From assembly GCF_034259325.1 (NCBI RefSeq), contig NZ_JAXIVS010000003.1, positions 496,001 through 560,000 on the forward strand: a DNA stretch of 64,000 nt. The letters run 5' to 3'. The position numbers and the translations under genes were made by a program. Below, piece by piece: positions 1 through 8,690 of the stretch. The notes beneath the pieces were generated by a model that searched no databases, was not told the origin of the DNA, and saw only the letters and a list, made by a program, of their open reading frames with translations. How positions within the stretch are numbered: the stretch's first letter is position 1; each line of letters opens with the position of its first letter. This stretch comes from Hyalangium ruber (GTDB lineage: Bacteria > Myxococcota > Myxococcia > Myxococcales > Myxococcaceae).

Positions 1-153
1 CAGCCCCGTCTCGCTCAGGAGCTGGGGCGGGGAGCGCGGGCGCCCCGTCTTGCGCGCGGAGGCCACGCCCGCCCAGAGCGCCAGGGCGACCGCCACGCCA
101 CAGGAGAGCCACTTCAGGCGCACACTCACGGACTGCCGGACCTCCTCGAGCAT
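1..153 (-). CDS. Partial exported protein, N-terminal 51 residues
   Basis: Only the N-terminus is in the window; the gene runs off the left edge. It opens MLEEVRQSVSVRLKWLSCG and continues into a hydrophobic stretch ending in Ala-Ser-Ala, which looks like a Sec signal peptide. The residues after it are basic and proline-rich. I chose the ATG at 153. The frame stays open upstream, with a GTG at 162 and a TTG further back, so the true start may be earlier. It is divergent from dtd. No function can be assigned from this fragment. Confidence 0.5.
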   Translation of the reverse strand, partial: MLEEVRQSVSVRLKWLSCGVAVALALWAGVASARKTGRPRSPPQLLSETGL

Positions 154-344
154 ATCGAGCACTACGCCAAGAGGTTGTGACGCATTCAAGGTGGGGGACT
201 CAGACGAAAGCCCGCCTCCTGGCGGAGCTAGTAGACGGCACCCCGGGGCGGCTGGCAACCCGGAGCGAGAAAGCAGGCAGGCGAGCGCCTGGACAGGATT
301 AACCTCAGGGTCGCGGAAGACCGAGAGATTCTCTGGAGGAAGCG

Positions 345-800
345 ATGCGGGCCGTGGTGCAGCGGGTGCTCGAGGCGTCAGTCACCATCGACGGGGCGAA
401 GGTGAGCCAGATTGGCCCCGGCCTGCTGGTGCTGTTGGGCGTGGGCAAGGGCGACAGCGAGGCGGATGTGCCGTGGATGGTGGAGAAGCTGGCCACCTTG
501 CGCATCTTCGAGGACGCGGCGGGCAAGATGAACCTCTCCCTGGAGGACACCCACAAGCAGCTCATCGTGGTGAGCCAGTTCACCCTCTATGGAGATACGC
601 GCAAGGGCCGGCGCCCCAGCTTCATCGACGCGATGGAGCCGACGGCGGCCAAGGCGCTCTACGAGCGCGTCTGCGAGGGGCTGCGCGGGCGGGGCCTCAC
701 GGTGGGCACCGGCGTGTTCGCCGCGGACATGAAGGTGGCGCTGATCAACGACGGCCCCGTCACCCTCCTCCTGGAGACCCCGGGCGCGGCCGGCGCCTAG
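345..800 (+). CDS. dtd: D-aminoacyl-tRNA deacylase
   Basis: Hydrolyses D-amino acids mischarged on tRNA in the cytoplasm, a proofreading step of translation. At 151 residues it is the normal length for the Dtd family. It carries the SQFTLYGDTRKGRRPSF segment (the SQFTL substrate-pocket motif) and near the C-terminus NDGPVT, the family's Gly-x-Pro motif region. A GGAGGA ribosome site lies six bases before the ATG. It is monocistronic as far as can be seen, convergent with the next gene. Confidence 0.95.
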   Translation: MRAVVQRVLEASVTIDGAKVSQIGPGLLVLLGVGKGDSEADVPWMVEKLATLRIFEDAAGKMNLSLEDTHKQLIVVSQFTLYGDTRKGRRPSFIDAMEPTAAKALYERVCEGLRGRGLTVGTGVFAADMKVALINDGPVTLLLETPGAAGA

Positions 801-804
801 CACC

Positions 805-1650
805 TTAGAGGTGCATCTCGACGCCCTTGGTCACCAGCGACACCAGCGCGGTGTGCTCCTGGGCCGCCTCGCGCACGTGGCCGGTGATGACGCCGATCTC
901 CTGGATCCACCCCGGGGCGCGGGGCCCCAGCCCGGAGAAGACCACCGCCAGCGGGGGCGGCTGGGTCGCCTTGCCCGACCAGTACGCCAGCAGCTCCTCG
1001 CGCTCCGGCAGCGACGTCAGCTTCAGCCGCTCCTGCTCCCGGGTGAGCAGCCGCTCCAGCTTGCGCGGCAGGCTCTGGTTCCATTGGGCCACCATGCCGC
1101 CCGGCCGCCACGCCCAGTCCGCGAAGGCGAAGCGGTCCCGGGGCACGTACTCGCCCCGGCCCTGAGTGGAGAAGATCTGATCCGGAGGAAAGTCCGGGAA
1201 GGGCTCCCACACCCCCGCCACCAGCGAGGCCAGCCCCATGTCTCCCCGCGGCTTGAGCCGGAACGCATCCCGCTCGGCCCGCGCCTCACGCGCGTGCGCG
1301 TAGGGGTAGTCGGGCGACTCCACCATCATCGCCAGGTGCAGCGCCTCGTCCCAGTCCCCGGCGTACCCCGCTCGCTGCCCCGCCACCTCCCAGCCCGCCT
1401 CGCCCTGGCTCCACTGGAGGAAGACGAGCCGGTCCACCAGCTCCGCCCAGGACTCGGGCTCCAGGGTGCTCAACCCGCCGTGGGCCCCCGCGGAGATCAG
1501 CTGCTCGCACAGGAACCGGGACTGCTCATCCGCCAGGATGCCGCTCAGGGCCTCCAGTGCCAGGGCCGCGTTGCCCATGGCGTGGGTGAGCACGGGCAGA
1601 ACCGCCTCCTGGAAGAAGCGGTCACTGACAGGTCGAAGAACGATTTCCAT
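805..1650 (-). CDS. Conserved hypothetical protein, 281 aa
   Basis: A soluble protein rich in Trp and Arg, with no signal peptide or membrane segment, that I do not recognise. I chose the ATG at 1650 (MEIVLRPVSDRF). A longer frame starting at 1698 would overlap the upstream ptsN gene. With this start it lies 22 bp after the ptsN stop on the same strand, so the two are probably co-transcribed. That suggests, but does not show, a link to nitrogen-PTS signalling. Confidence 0.75.
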   Translation of the reverse strand: MEIVLRPVSDRFFQEAVLPVLTHAMGNAALALEALSGILADEQSRFLCEQLISAGAHGGLSTLEPESWAELVDRLVFLQWSQGEAGWEVAGQRAGYAGDWDEALHLAMMVESPDYPYAHAREARAERDAFRLKPRGDMGLASLVAGVWEPFPDFPPDQIFSTQGRGEYVPRDRFAFADWAWRPGGMVAQWNQSLPRKLERLLTREQERLKLTSLPEREELLAYWSGKATQPPPLAVVFSGLGPRAPGWIQEIGVITGHVREAAQEHTALVSLVTKGVEMHL

Positions 1651-1672
1651 GGGCCCCCCAGCCCGGCCCCCT

Positions 1673-2134
1673 TCAGGGCCTCGCGTCTTCCTGCACAATC
1701 AGCGCGTGGATGTCCGCGGCGCTGGGCGCCTCGAGGATGGCGGCCCGGAAGCGTGGGTTCTTGAAGAGCCGGGAGATGCGCGCCAGCGCCTTGAGGTGTA
1801 CCCCCGCGCTGTTCTCGGGCGCCACCAGGGCGAAGAACAGGTGGGTGGGCTTGCCGTCAATGGCCTCGAAGTCCAGGCCCTGCTTCGACACCCCGAAGGT
1901 GGCCAGCAGCTGCGTCATCCCCGGCAGCTTGCCGTGGGGAATGGCCACACCCTCGCCAATGCCCGTGGAGCCGAGCTTCTCGCGCTCCTTGAGCACCTCC
2001 ACCAGCCGTTCCTCCTGGAGTTGGGGGTGGGCACGCACCAGCGCCACGCTCAGCTCGCGCAGCACCTCGGGCTTGGTGCGGGCTTGCATGTCCGCGACGA
2101 CGGCTTGGGGGCTGAGGAACTCGGCGATTCTCAC
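1673..2134 (-). CDS. ptsN: PTS IIA component, nitrogen-regulatory type
   Basis: A 153-residue PTS EIIA(Fru/Ntr)-family protein. The phosphorylatable histidine is H67 in AIPHGKL, and the surrounding GSTGIGEGVAIPHGKL is typical of PtsN. PtsN proteins relay phosphate from NPr and regulate other proteins rather than importing sugar. The start is a GTG at 2134, preceded by GGGAG; it gives the usual family length, whereas the frame could extend about 50 residues further. It is divergent from the GH3 gene and followed closely by an unknown gene on the same strand. rpoN lies about 11 kb away, not adjacent as in many Proteobacteria. Confidence 0.9.
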   Translation of the reverse strand: MRIAEFLSPQAVVADMQARTKPEVLRELSVALVRAHPQLQEERLVEVLKEREKLGSTGIGEGVAIPHGKLPGMTQLLATFGVSKQGLDFEAIDGKPTHLFFALVAPENSAGVHLKALARISRLFKNPRFRAAILEAPSAADIHALIVQEDARP

Positions 2135-2297
2135 TGGCGCTCCCGCGGTGGCGCTCCTCGACGTCGACGGGCAATTACTCCTCGACAACTTTTCGCGCAA
2201 GGGTCGCCTGTCACCAGAAGCCCTCTTCCGGTCAGCTTCGCTCACTCGGCTGGAAGGTGGAGGGGGTGGCGCCTCTCGACTAGCATTCACCCCCAGC

Positions 2298-4091
2298 GTG
2301 TCCTTCCCTCACCTCGCCGGCCTCACCCTGCTGCTGTCCCTCGGCTTGTGCGCCTCGGCGCCCGCCCCCGCGCCCCCCACCACGGCCACCCCCTCGGCCC
2401 TGCCCCCTCCCGCCGCCCTGTCCCCGGGGGATTCTGCCCGGGTCGAGGCGCTGCTCGCCAGCATGTCGCTGGAGGCCCGGGTGGGGCAGTTGATGATGGT
2501 GGGCTTCTACGGCAGCGACATCGACGAGGAGGTGGAGGCGCTGGTGCGTGGCCGCCAGGTAGGGGGGGTGTGCCTCTTCAAGCACAACCTCGTCGATGCG
2601 GAGCAGGCGGCCCGCCTCAACGACGGCCTGCGTCGGCTGCTGGCCGACCACATTCCCCCCTTCCTCGCGCTGGACCAGGAGGGCGGCACCGTGGTGCGCG
2701 TCAGCGACCAGGTGGTGGTGCTGCCCAGCAACATGGCCCTGGGCGCCACGCGCTCGGCGGACCTCGCCTACGCGGCGGGTAGGGCTCAAGCGCAAGACCT
2801 GAGACGTCTGGGCTTCAACATGAACCTGGCGCCGGTGCTGGACGTGAACCTCAACCCGCGCAACCCCGTCATCGGCGTGCGCTCCTATGGGGACAGCGTG
2901 CCGCTGGTGTCCGAGCTGGGCCGGGCCTTCGTGCGCGGGCAGCAGGACGCGGGCCTGGTCACCGTGGCCAAGCACTTCCCGGGCCATGGGGCCACGGACA
3001 TCGACAGCCACACGGCGCTGCCGGTGATGCGCGAGACGCGCGAGGAGGTGCTCGCGCAGCTGGAGCCCTTCCACGCCGTCATCCAGGACGGGCTGGACGG
3101 GCTGATGACGGCCCATGTGGCCATCCCCCGGCTCACCGGGGACGAGGTGCCGGCCACGCTCCACCCCCAGGTGCTGGACGGGCTGCTGCGCCGGGACATG
3201 GGCTTCGACGGGCTGGTGCTCACCGATGAGATGGAGATGGAGGCCATCGTCCAGCGCTACGGCGTGGGTCGGGCCGCCGTGATGGCGGTGCGGGCCGGCG
3301 CGGACATGGTGCTGGTGCCCTGGGGCGCGGAGCGCAAGGAGGAGGCGTACGAGGCGCTGCTGGCCGCCGCGCGCGACGGGGAGCTGTCGGCCGTGCGCCT
3401 GGAGCAGGCCGTGCGCCGCATCCTCACCGTCAAGGTCCGCCGAGGCCTCTTCCAGGCCCCGCCCCGGCTGGAGGAGCGGCTGGCCACCCCACCCCCTCCA
3501 GGTAACAGCGAGGTGGCCCACCTCATCGCCCGCGCCTCCGTGACCCTGCTGCGTACCGACGGGCGGCACTTCCCCCTGCCCCGCGAGGCCCGCATCGCCG
3601 TCATCACCTCCGAGGCCTCGCTGGGGGAGGCCATCCGCGCGCGCGCCCCGCACGTCTCCGTGCTCAATGTTCCCCCCTACCCGTCCGCCGAGAGTCGTGC
3701 CGCGCTGCGGCAACAGGCTCGGAAGGCGGCGCTGGGCGCGGAGCTGGTGGTGGTGGGCGTCACCAACTCACGACAGGTGGAGCTCGTCACCACGGCCGCC
3801 GCCACCGGGCGCCCCGTGGTGGTGGTGTCGATGGGGCTGCCCTATCTCACCGAGCTGGTGGACGAGGCCCGGGCGGTGCTCGCCGTCTACTCCTTCCAGC
3901 CCGCCTCCACCACGGCCGCAGCGGCGGCGCTCTTCGGGGAGATTGGCACTCCGGGGCGCCTGCCCGTGAAGCTGCGCCGGCTCACCTTCGGCCATGGGCT
4001 GAACCCCGTGGGCCAGCAGCAGGCCGCCGCGGCGCCGAAGTCCCCCAGCACGGGCAGCACACCCCACGGACTCCCGGGCGCCGCGCGCTGA
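2298..4091 (+). CDS. Secreted GH3 beta-N-acetylhexosaminidase (NagZ-like)
   Basis: A glycoside hydrolase family 3 enzyme of about 597 residues. The N-acetylglucosaminidase signature KHFPGHG is at about 225-231, with the His used by NagZ-type enzymes. The predicted nucleophile is D310 in LVLTDEMEM. A second domain (about 420-597) follows, as in larger GH3 proteins. The N-terminus is hydrophobic (LAGLTLLLSLGLCASA) and then Pro/Ala-rich, so the protein is exported, unlike the cytoplasmic NagZ of enterics. The start is uncertain: GTG 2298 best fits the signal peptide but has no clear ribosome site. A likely role is cleavage of peptidoglycan or chitin fragments, including during predation (inference). 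Confidence 0.85.
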   Translation: MSFPHLAGLTLLLSLGLCASAPAPAPPTTATPSALPPPAALSPGDSARVEALLASMSLEARVGQLMMVGFYGSDIDEEVEALVRGRQVGGVCLFKHNLVDAEQAARLNDGLRRLLADHIPPFLALDQEGGTVVRVSDQVVVLPSNMALGATRSADLAYAAGRAQAQDLRRLGFNMNLAPVLDVNLNPRNPVIGVRSYGDSVPLVSELGRAFVRGQQDAGLVTVAKHFPGHGATDIDSHTALPVMRETREEVLAQLEPFHAVIQDGLDGLMTAHVAIPRLTGDEVPATLHPQVLDGLLRRDMGFDGLVLTDEMEMEAIVQRYGVGRAAVMAVRAGADMVLVPWGAERKEEAYEALLAAARDGELSAVRLEQAVRRILTVKVRRGLFQAPPRLEERLATPPPPGNSEVAHLIARASVTLLRTDGRHFPLPREARIAVITSEASLGEAIRARAPHVSVLNVPPYPSAESRAALRQQARKAALGAELVVVGVTNSRQVELVTTAAATGRPVVVVSMGLPYLTELVDEARAVLAVYSFQPASTTAAAAALFGEIGTPGRLPVKLRRLTFGHGLNPVGQQQAAAAPKSPSTGSTPHGLPGAAR

Positions 4092-4105
4092 GCACTGCCC
4101 AGGGC

Positions 4106-5068
4106 CTAATGAAGCTCGCGTAACACCTGGGCCGCGTCACGGAAGACCTTGGCGCAGGTGGGGTCCTCCGGGCAGTGGACATCGAGGAGCGCCGCGTCTT
4201 CCGCGCGCCCCACGAGCTTGAGCACCACCGCAGCCCGCAGGGAGTTGTGCGGGGCGACGACCAGACTCCGAGCCGCCATTCGCAGCTCCGAGCGGGATTC
4301 TGGTGAGAACGCCCCTAGAACGCGCTCCCGGTGCAGAAGCACCAGGCTGAACAGGCAATCGCAGAAGTAGGCGGCAGCATCGTTCGGCGCCTTCGTCTGC
4401 TCGCTCAGCTCTCGGGCGGTCGCGATGAACGCGGCCAGCGTGGCGGTCAGCGTGGCAGGCACCTCCGCCTCGAGCACGACGAGCACTTCTGTCTTGTACT
4501 CCACGGGTACAGCCGGATCCCGAGCCCACACCTGAAGCTCTTCGGGGGACTTCTCCAGCAGCACCCCCAGGCCGTGCAGACCGTGGGGAGCTGGCAAGGA
4601 GAGTTGCTCCAAGCTCTGTTTGACGGCGGGCACCAAGTCGGGGTGCCGACGCCTCCACAGCGCATGCACCAGCGTGTACACATCCGAGCGCTCCGGCTTG
4701 CCCTTGGCCATGCGCTCCAGCCTTCGCACCAGGCTTGCCCGTGCCCCGACCTCTTCAATACGTCCCAGCGCGCGGGTGATCTCCTCCACGACCGCATCCG
4801 CGTCGTAATCCCCCCTCGCTTCCTCGATGGCGAGTTGCTGCTCCAAGCGCTGGATGCTGGCGGCTCCGCCCACTTCTCCCAGACCAAAGACCCCCGCCTG
4901 TCGCACCAATCCCTGGGAGTCCTCCAGCATGGCCTCCAGCACAAGCCGCACCTGCCGAGGCCCCTCCCCCAGCCGCGACACCCGCTCACGCGCCCGGGCT
5001 TCGTCACCCTGCTTGAACGCCTTGACCAGCTCTTCCCGGTCCTGAGCGACATCCCGCGTGTGTGCCAT
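4106..5068 (-). CDS. HEAT-like repeat protein, candidate immunity protein
   Basis: A 320-residue soluble, alpha-helical protein. Repeated helix pairs resemble HEAT repeats, for example VRLVLEAMLEDSQGLVRQAG then VFGLGEVGGAASIQRLEQ. No catalytic motif is seen. It starts 19 bp after the stop of the lipoprotein toxin candidate with a GAAGAG ribosome site, so the pair is co-transcribed with the toxin first. This order and the helical-repeat fold suit a cognate immunity protein, as with SitI partners of SitA toxins. The immunity role is inference from position. Confidence 0.65.
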   Translation of the reverse strand: MAHTRDVAQDREELVKAFKQGDEARARERVSRLGEGPRQVRLVLEAMLEDSQGLVRQAGVFGLGEVGGAASIQRLEQQLAIEEARGDYDADAVVEEITRALGRIEEVGARASLVRRLERMAKGKPERSDVYTLVHALWRRRHPDLVPAVKQSLEQLSLPAPHGLHGLGVLLEKSPEELQVWARDPAVPVEYKTEVLVVLEAEVPATLTATLAAFIATARELSEQTKAPNDAAAYFCDCLFSLVLLHRERVLGAFSPESRSELRMAARSLVVAPHNSLRAAVVLKLVGRAEDAALLDVHCPEDPTCAKVFRDAAQVLRELH

Positions 5069-5087
5069 CTCTCTTCTCAGCCTCTTA

Positions 5088-6467
5088 CTAGGGATAGCTC
5101 ACGCCGGGAGGGACGTATCGTCTGAGCAATGTCCCATCGAGCATGAACAGCTCATGGATGGACCGAGCGTCGGCTCGAACCATGGCCTCGAAGGCGTCCA
5201 GCTCACGCTTCAGGTCCTTCGGGTTGGAGACATAATTGGTGTTCTGCCGCATGCCATCGGGACGAAGGGACGAAGCATCGGGCCGGCGAAAGAGGGTTCC
5301 ATCCGCGGGTTCTCCATCGAAGACCGGCCTGCCGCGCGCATCGACCTGAGCCTTGTTCTTCCGCAGCTGGGTATGCCCCGCCGCCTCTCGGATGGCCAAC
5401 TCCCTCTCGATGGCCTCGTTGTGGGGCGGGTTCTGCTGGGTGTGGGGCGGGCCATAGCGCGTCGATAGCTTCGTGCCACCTCCCCCGCCACGCACCTCCT
5501 CCATCGTCGAGCAGACCGCAAGCCCACCGCACAGTCGCGCGGCCATCTCTCCTGTCGCTGCCCCACCAATAATGAGGCTGCCATCGGCCACCACCTGGGC
5601 CGTGCCCGCCGCCCCCACCGCCAACCCTCCCTCCATCGCGTACCGTGGCGGCCCCAGCAACGCCCCCAGCCCCCTCGAAGGAGCTGTAGGCATCCCCTTC
5701 GCTACCCCCATGCTCGCCACCATCACCAGCACCCGCAGCGCCGTCCCACCCACCGCCTTGCCGAAGTGCTCGGATGCCGCCTCCAGCTCCCCTTCCGTCC
5801 TCGCCGCCTCGGACTCCCGGTACAGCCGGAGGCAAGCCAGCGCCAGGTTCGCCACCTCGAAGATTCCCACCGTGATGGCCAGCACCGCCGTCAACGTCGC
5901 CGCGAACGCTTTGGAGAACAGCGGCTCGGGCGCCAACCACGCCGCGAAGTACACCCCCACCGACAAGCACACGCTGGCGACGAAGACCGGTGAGCTGAAC
6001 AGCTCCTCGGCCGCCTCGCGTACACCCGAGCCCATATAGCGGGGGGATAACTTCAAGGCTTGGAAGAGACGGCTCTTCTCCAAGGATGACGGGAGCGGCA
6101 ACAGGCTCAAGCCGAAGCGTGACAGGAACTCCTGACGCAGCGCCTGCTCCCAGTTGGCGGAATCAGCGCCCCCCAAGAGCCTGGCCCCAGAAGGGGCGAG
6201 GATCCGAATCTGAGGCCTCTCCGCCAGGAAGGTCGCGTGGAGGAACGTGAGCGCTGCCTGAGCTTCTTCCAACCGGAACGAATCAAGGTCCGGGCGGGGA
6301 GCCGCCGGCGCGAAGGAGAGCCTCAATCGGCCTCCTGGCAACTGGCTCGTCCGCACCGCCTGGGGTTCACCCCCTTCAGCCCTTGCTGGCTGGGAGGTAG
6401 CACATGCCGCGGGCAAGGAGAGACTCAGCGCCAGGAGCAGGCGCGCCAGCACCGGAGCGTTCCTCAT
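5088..6467 (-). CDS. SitA-like toxin lipoprotein, candidate nuclease C-terminus
   Basis: A 459-residue lipoprotein with signal peptide and lipobox LPAAC. The middle holds hydrophobic segments at about 165-210 and 255-275, including PEPLFSKAF and EHFGKAVGGTALRVLVMVAS. The same arrangement occurs in the lipoprotein at 19625-21139 (PEPISKAF; ERYGRVMGEKVTRLLLMVAT), so the two share a delivery or escort region. After a Gly-rich linker the last ~100 residues (HNEAIERELAIREA, RKNKAQVD, RRPDASSLRPDG) form a separate domain that may be a restriction-endonuclease-fold toxin; that call is weak. ATG 6467 was chosen because it places the signal peptide at the N-terminus. In myxobacteria such lipoproteins are passed between cells by outer-membrane exchange. 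Confidence 0.65.
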   Translation of the reverse strand: MRNAPVLARLLLALSLSLPAACATSQPARAEGGEPQAVRTSQLPGGRLRLSFAPAAPRPDLDSFRLEEAQAALTFLHATFLAERPQIRILAPSGARLLGGADSANWEQALRQEFLSRFGLSLLPLPSSLEKSRLFQALKLSPRYMGSGVREAAEELFSSPVFVASVCLSVGVYFAAWLAPEPLFSKAFAATLTAVLAITVGIFEVANLALACLRLYRESEAARTEGELEAASEHFGKAVGGTALRVLVMVASMGVAKGMPTAPSRGLGALLGPPRYAMEGGLAVGAAGTAQVVADGSLIIGGAATGEMAARLCGGLAVCSTMEEVRGGGGGTKLSTRYGPPHTQQNPPHNEAIERELAIREAAGHTQLRKNKAQVDARGRPVFDGEPADGTLFRRPDASSLRPDGMRQNTNYVSNPKDLKRELDAFEAMVRADARSIHELFMLDGTLLRRYVPPGVSYP

Positions 6468-6562
6468 GCCCGGACAGCATGCCCCACGAAGAGACAAAAG
6501 CGAGGGCGATACGCGTTTCGCGCCTCGACGCTCTCTCTCCCGTTACTGCGCTAGCCCGGCGC

Positions 6563-6592
6563 GCTCCGCCTCCCGGAGGGGTGAGGCGGAGC
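6563..6592 (-). terminator. Stem-loop terminator after hpf
   Basis: A perfect 10-bp inverted repeat, GCTCCGCCTC / GAGGCGGAGC, with a 10-base loop. It lies 17 bp beyond the hpf stop and before the toxin lipoprotein gene on the same strand. There is no clear U-run, as is common in GC-rich genomes. It probably separates the two transcription units. Confidence 0.6.
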
Positions 6593-6608
6593 ACGTCCTG
6601 CTCAACCG

Positions 6609-7286
6609 CTACGGATTGGCCTGGGGCTCGTGCGGCTCGATGAGGCCGTACTGCCCGTCCTTGCGGCGGTAGAGCACGCTCATCGCGTCCGAATCCACGT
6701 TGTGGAACACGTAGAAGTCGTTGTTCATCAGGTTCATCTGCATCACCGCCTCATCCACCTTCATCGGCTGGACGGTGAGGTGCGTGGTGCGCAGCACGCG
6801 GTGCGCGGAGCTGACATCCGACTTCGCGGCCGGGTTCTCCGTCGTCGGAGCCGACGCGGCGGCCCGGAGCGACTGAGCCTGCGAAGCCGGCTCAGCGGCC
6901 GCCTCCTCGTGGTGCTCGTCGGGCATGTCGAACACGGCGTGGCGCACGCGCGACAGCTGCTGCACCAGCCCCTGCCGGTGATGCACGCGCTCACGACCAT
7001 GGTGCGTCTTGAGCTTGTCCTTGTAGCGGCGCAGCTGCCGCTCGATCTTGTCCATCGCCAGATCGATGGACGCGTACATGTCCTCGCTCTTCTCTCGGCC
7101 TCTCAGCACCCACGAACCCGAGTGGATCGTGATGTCCGCGTGGTGCAGATGGCGTTCGAGAGAGAGCACCACATGCGCTTCACCTGCCCGGTCCAACAAC
7201 CGATTTACCCGGTCGACCTTCTCGCGTGCGTACTCCTTGAGGGAATCCGACGCTCCGAACTGGCGGAAGGTGATGTTCATCTGCAT
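6609..7286 (-). CDS. hpf: Long-form ribosome hibernation promoting factor
   Basis: A 225-residue protein. The N-terminal S30AE/HPF domain (residues 1 to about 100, starting MQMNITFRQFGASDSLKEYA) binds the 30S decoding region. A variable linker follows, and then the C-terminal dimerisation domain (about 175-225, with NNDFYVFHN and VLYRRKDGQYGLIEP) that pairs ribosomes into 100S particles in long-form HPF. GAGGAGG lies nine bases before ATG 7286, which fixes this start; the frame extends another 41 residues upstream without support. It probably responds to starvation or stationary phase. Confidence 0.92.
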   Translation of the reverse strand: MQMNITFRQFGASDSLKEYAREKVDRVNRLLDRAGEAHVVLSLERHLHHADITIHSGSWVLRGREKSEDMYASIDLAMDKIERQLRRYKDKLKTHHGRERVHHRQGLVQQLSRVRHAVFDMPDEHHEEAAAEPASQAQSLRAAASAPTTENPAAKSDVSSAHRVLRTTHLTVQPMKVDEAVMQMNLMNNDFYVFHNVDSDAMSVLYRRKDGQYGLIEPHEPQANP

Positions 7287-7648
7287 GCGTAGCTGCCTCC
7301 TCAGTGGGTAGGACGGTGCTCCATCTCCGATCAGAAACGGTCCGGGGGGACAAAAGCAACCCACCCGGCGTTTCGACTGCGCGATGGCCGTTCCGGAGAC
7401 CCGAGCCACCTTTCATCGGACAGGTGGTTTTAGTCCCTTATTCCCGAGGGTTTTCAGCCACTTCCGCTCTTTTCTGGATCCAGCGGGGGGAGCCACGCGA
7501 TGGGTTGGGTGCCACACAGTCCTCGACGCGCGAGGAAGCGTTGACAACCCGCGCCACCTGGGCCCTCTCCGCCGCCGCGACGATCACGCACGGCACATCC
7601 CGGAGGGTGGTTCCAGTGACAAGGAGTCTGGGTGCCGGGTCCGGCGGC
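7287..7648. other. Intergenic region, no gene seen
   Basis: A 362-bp stretch between hpf and the SDR gene, both on the minus strand. It holds the hpf ribosome site and presumably its promoter. I found no convincing ORF, terminator or sigma-54 promoter in it. Confidence 0.5.
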
Positions 7649-8530
7649 TCACGCCAGCACCTTGCCGCCCGTGACGCCGAGAATCTCCCCGTTCACGTAG
7701 CGCGACTCGTCGCTGGCGAGGAACACGAAGGAGGGCGCCAGCTCCGCGGGCTGCGCGGGACGGCCCGTGGGGTTGTTCTCGCCGAACTTCTTCAGGTGCT
7801 CGCCGCTGAAGGACTGCGGGATGAGCGGCGTCCACACCGGCCCGGGCGCCACGCAGTTGACGCGGATGCCGCGCTCGATGAGCGACTGCGACAGGCCCTT
7901 GGTGAAGGTGACGATGGCGCCCTTGGTACTCGCGTAGTCGAGGATGCCCGCCGAGGGCTGATACGCCTGGACCGAGGCCACGTTGATGATGGCACTGCCC
8001 GGCTTCATGTGCGGCAGCGCCAGGCGCACCAGGTGGAACATGGCCAGGATGTTCACCCGGAAGGTGCGCTCGACGCGCTCGGGGTCCAGGTCCTCGAACT
8101 TCTCCACCTCCTTGCCCTGGAAGGCGGCGTTGTTCACCAGCACGTCGATGCGGCCGAAGCGCTTCACCGTGTCCTCGACGAGCTTGCGGCAATGCGCCTC
8201 GACGGCCAGGTCTCCGGACATCGTCAGCACCTGCCGCCCCGCCTCCTCGAGCAGCCGCCGCGTCTTCTCCGCGTCCTCGTGCTCGCTGAGGTAACCGAAG
8301 GCCACGTCCGCACCCTCGCGGGCGAACGCCAGGCACACCGCCCGGCCAATGCCGCTGTCGCCGCCGGTGACCAGCGCCACGCGATCCTTCAGCCGGCCGA
8401 GCCCCTTATAGGAGTCCTCGCCGTAGTCGGGCGCCTGGCTCATGCGCTCTTCGATACCGGGGTGCGCCTGGGGCTTCTCGGAGAAGGGGGGCTGGGGGTT
8501 GGCGTTGCGTGGATCGGGGTTGCGGGGCAT
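7649..8530 (-). CDS. SDR family oxidoreductase
   Basis: A 293-residue short-chain dehydrogenase/reductase with a long N-terminal extension rich in Pro and Asn, like the YghA/general-stress SDRs. The cofactor motif TGGDSGIG is followed by NNAA in the core and the catalytic YASTK (Tyr-x-x-x-Lys). The substrate cannot be predicted. ATG 8530 has GGAGG five bases upstream. The neighbours are hpf and a permease, which fits a general-stress setting but does not prove it. Confidence 0.9.
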   Translation of the reverse strand: MPRNPDPRNANPQPPFSEKPQAHPGIEERMSQAPDYGEDSYKGLGRLKDRVALVTGGDSGIGRAVCLAFAREGADVAFGYLSEHEDAEKTRRLLEEAGRQVLTMSGDLAVEAHCRKLVEDTVKRFGRIDVLVNNAAFQGKEVEKFEDLDPERVERTFRVNILAMFHLVRLALPHMKPGSAIINVASVQAYQPSAGILDYASTKGAIVTFTKGLSQSLIERGIRVNCVAPGPVWTPLIPQSFSGEHLKKFGENNPTGRPAQPAELAPSFVFLASDESRYVNGEILGVTGGKVLA

Positions 8531-8690
8531 GAGTCCTCCAGATGAGTACCCAGGCACGGTGGGGGTGGCCCGGGAGCCCGGCAACTCCTGGCAGCCAGGC
8601 TTGGACCCAAGTCCGAGGGGCTTTCCGACTGGACAACGAGCAGGCAACCGACGCTCGCTCACTTCCCAACCTGGCGACCCTCCCCCGCGC

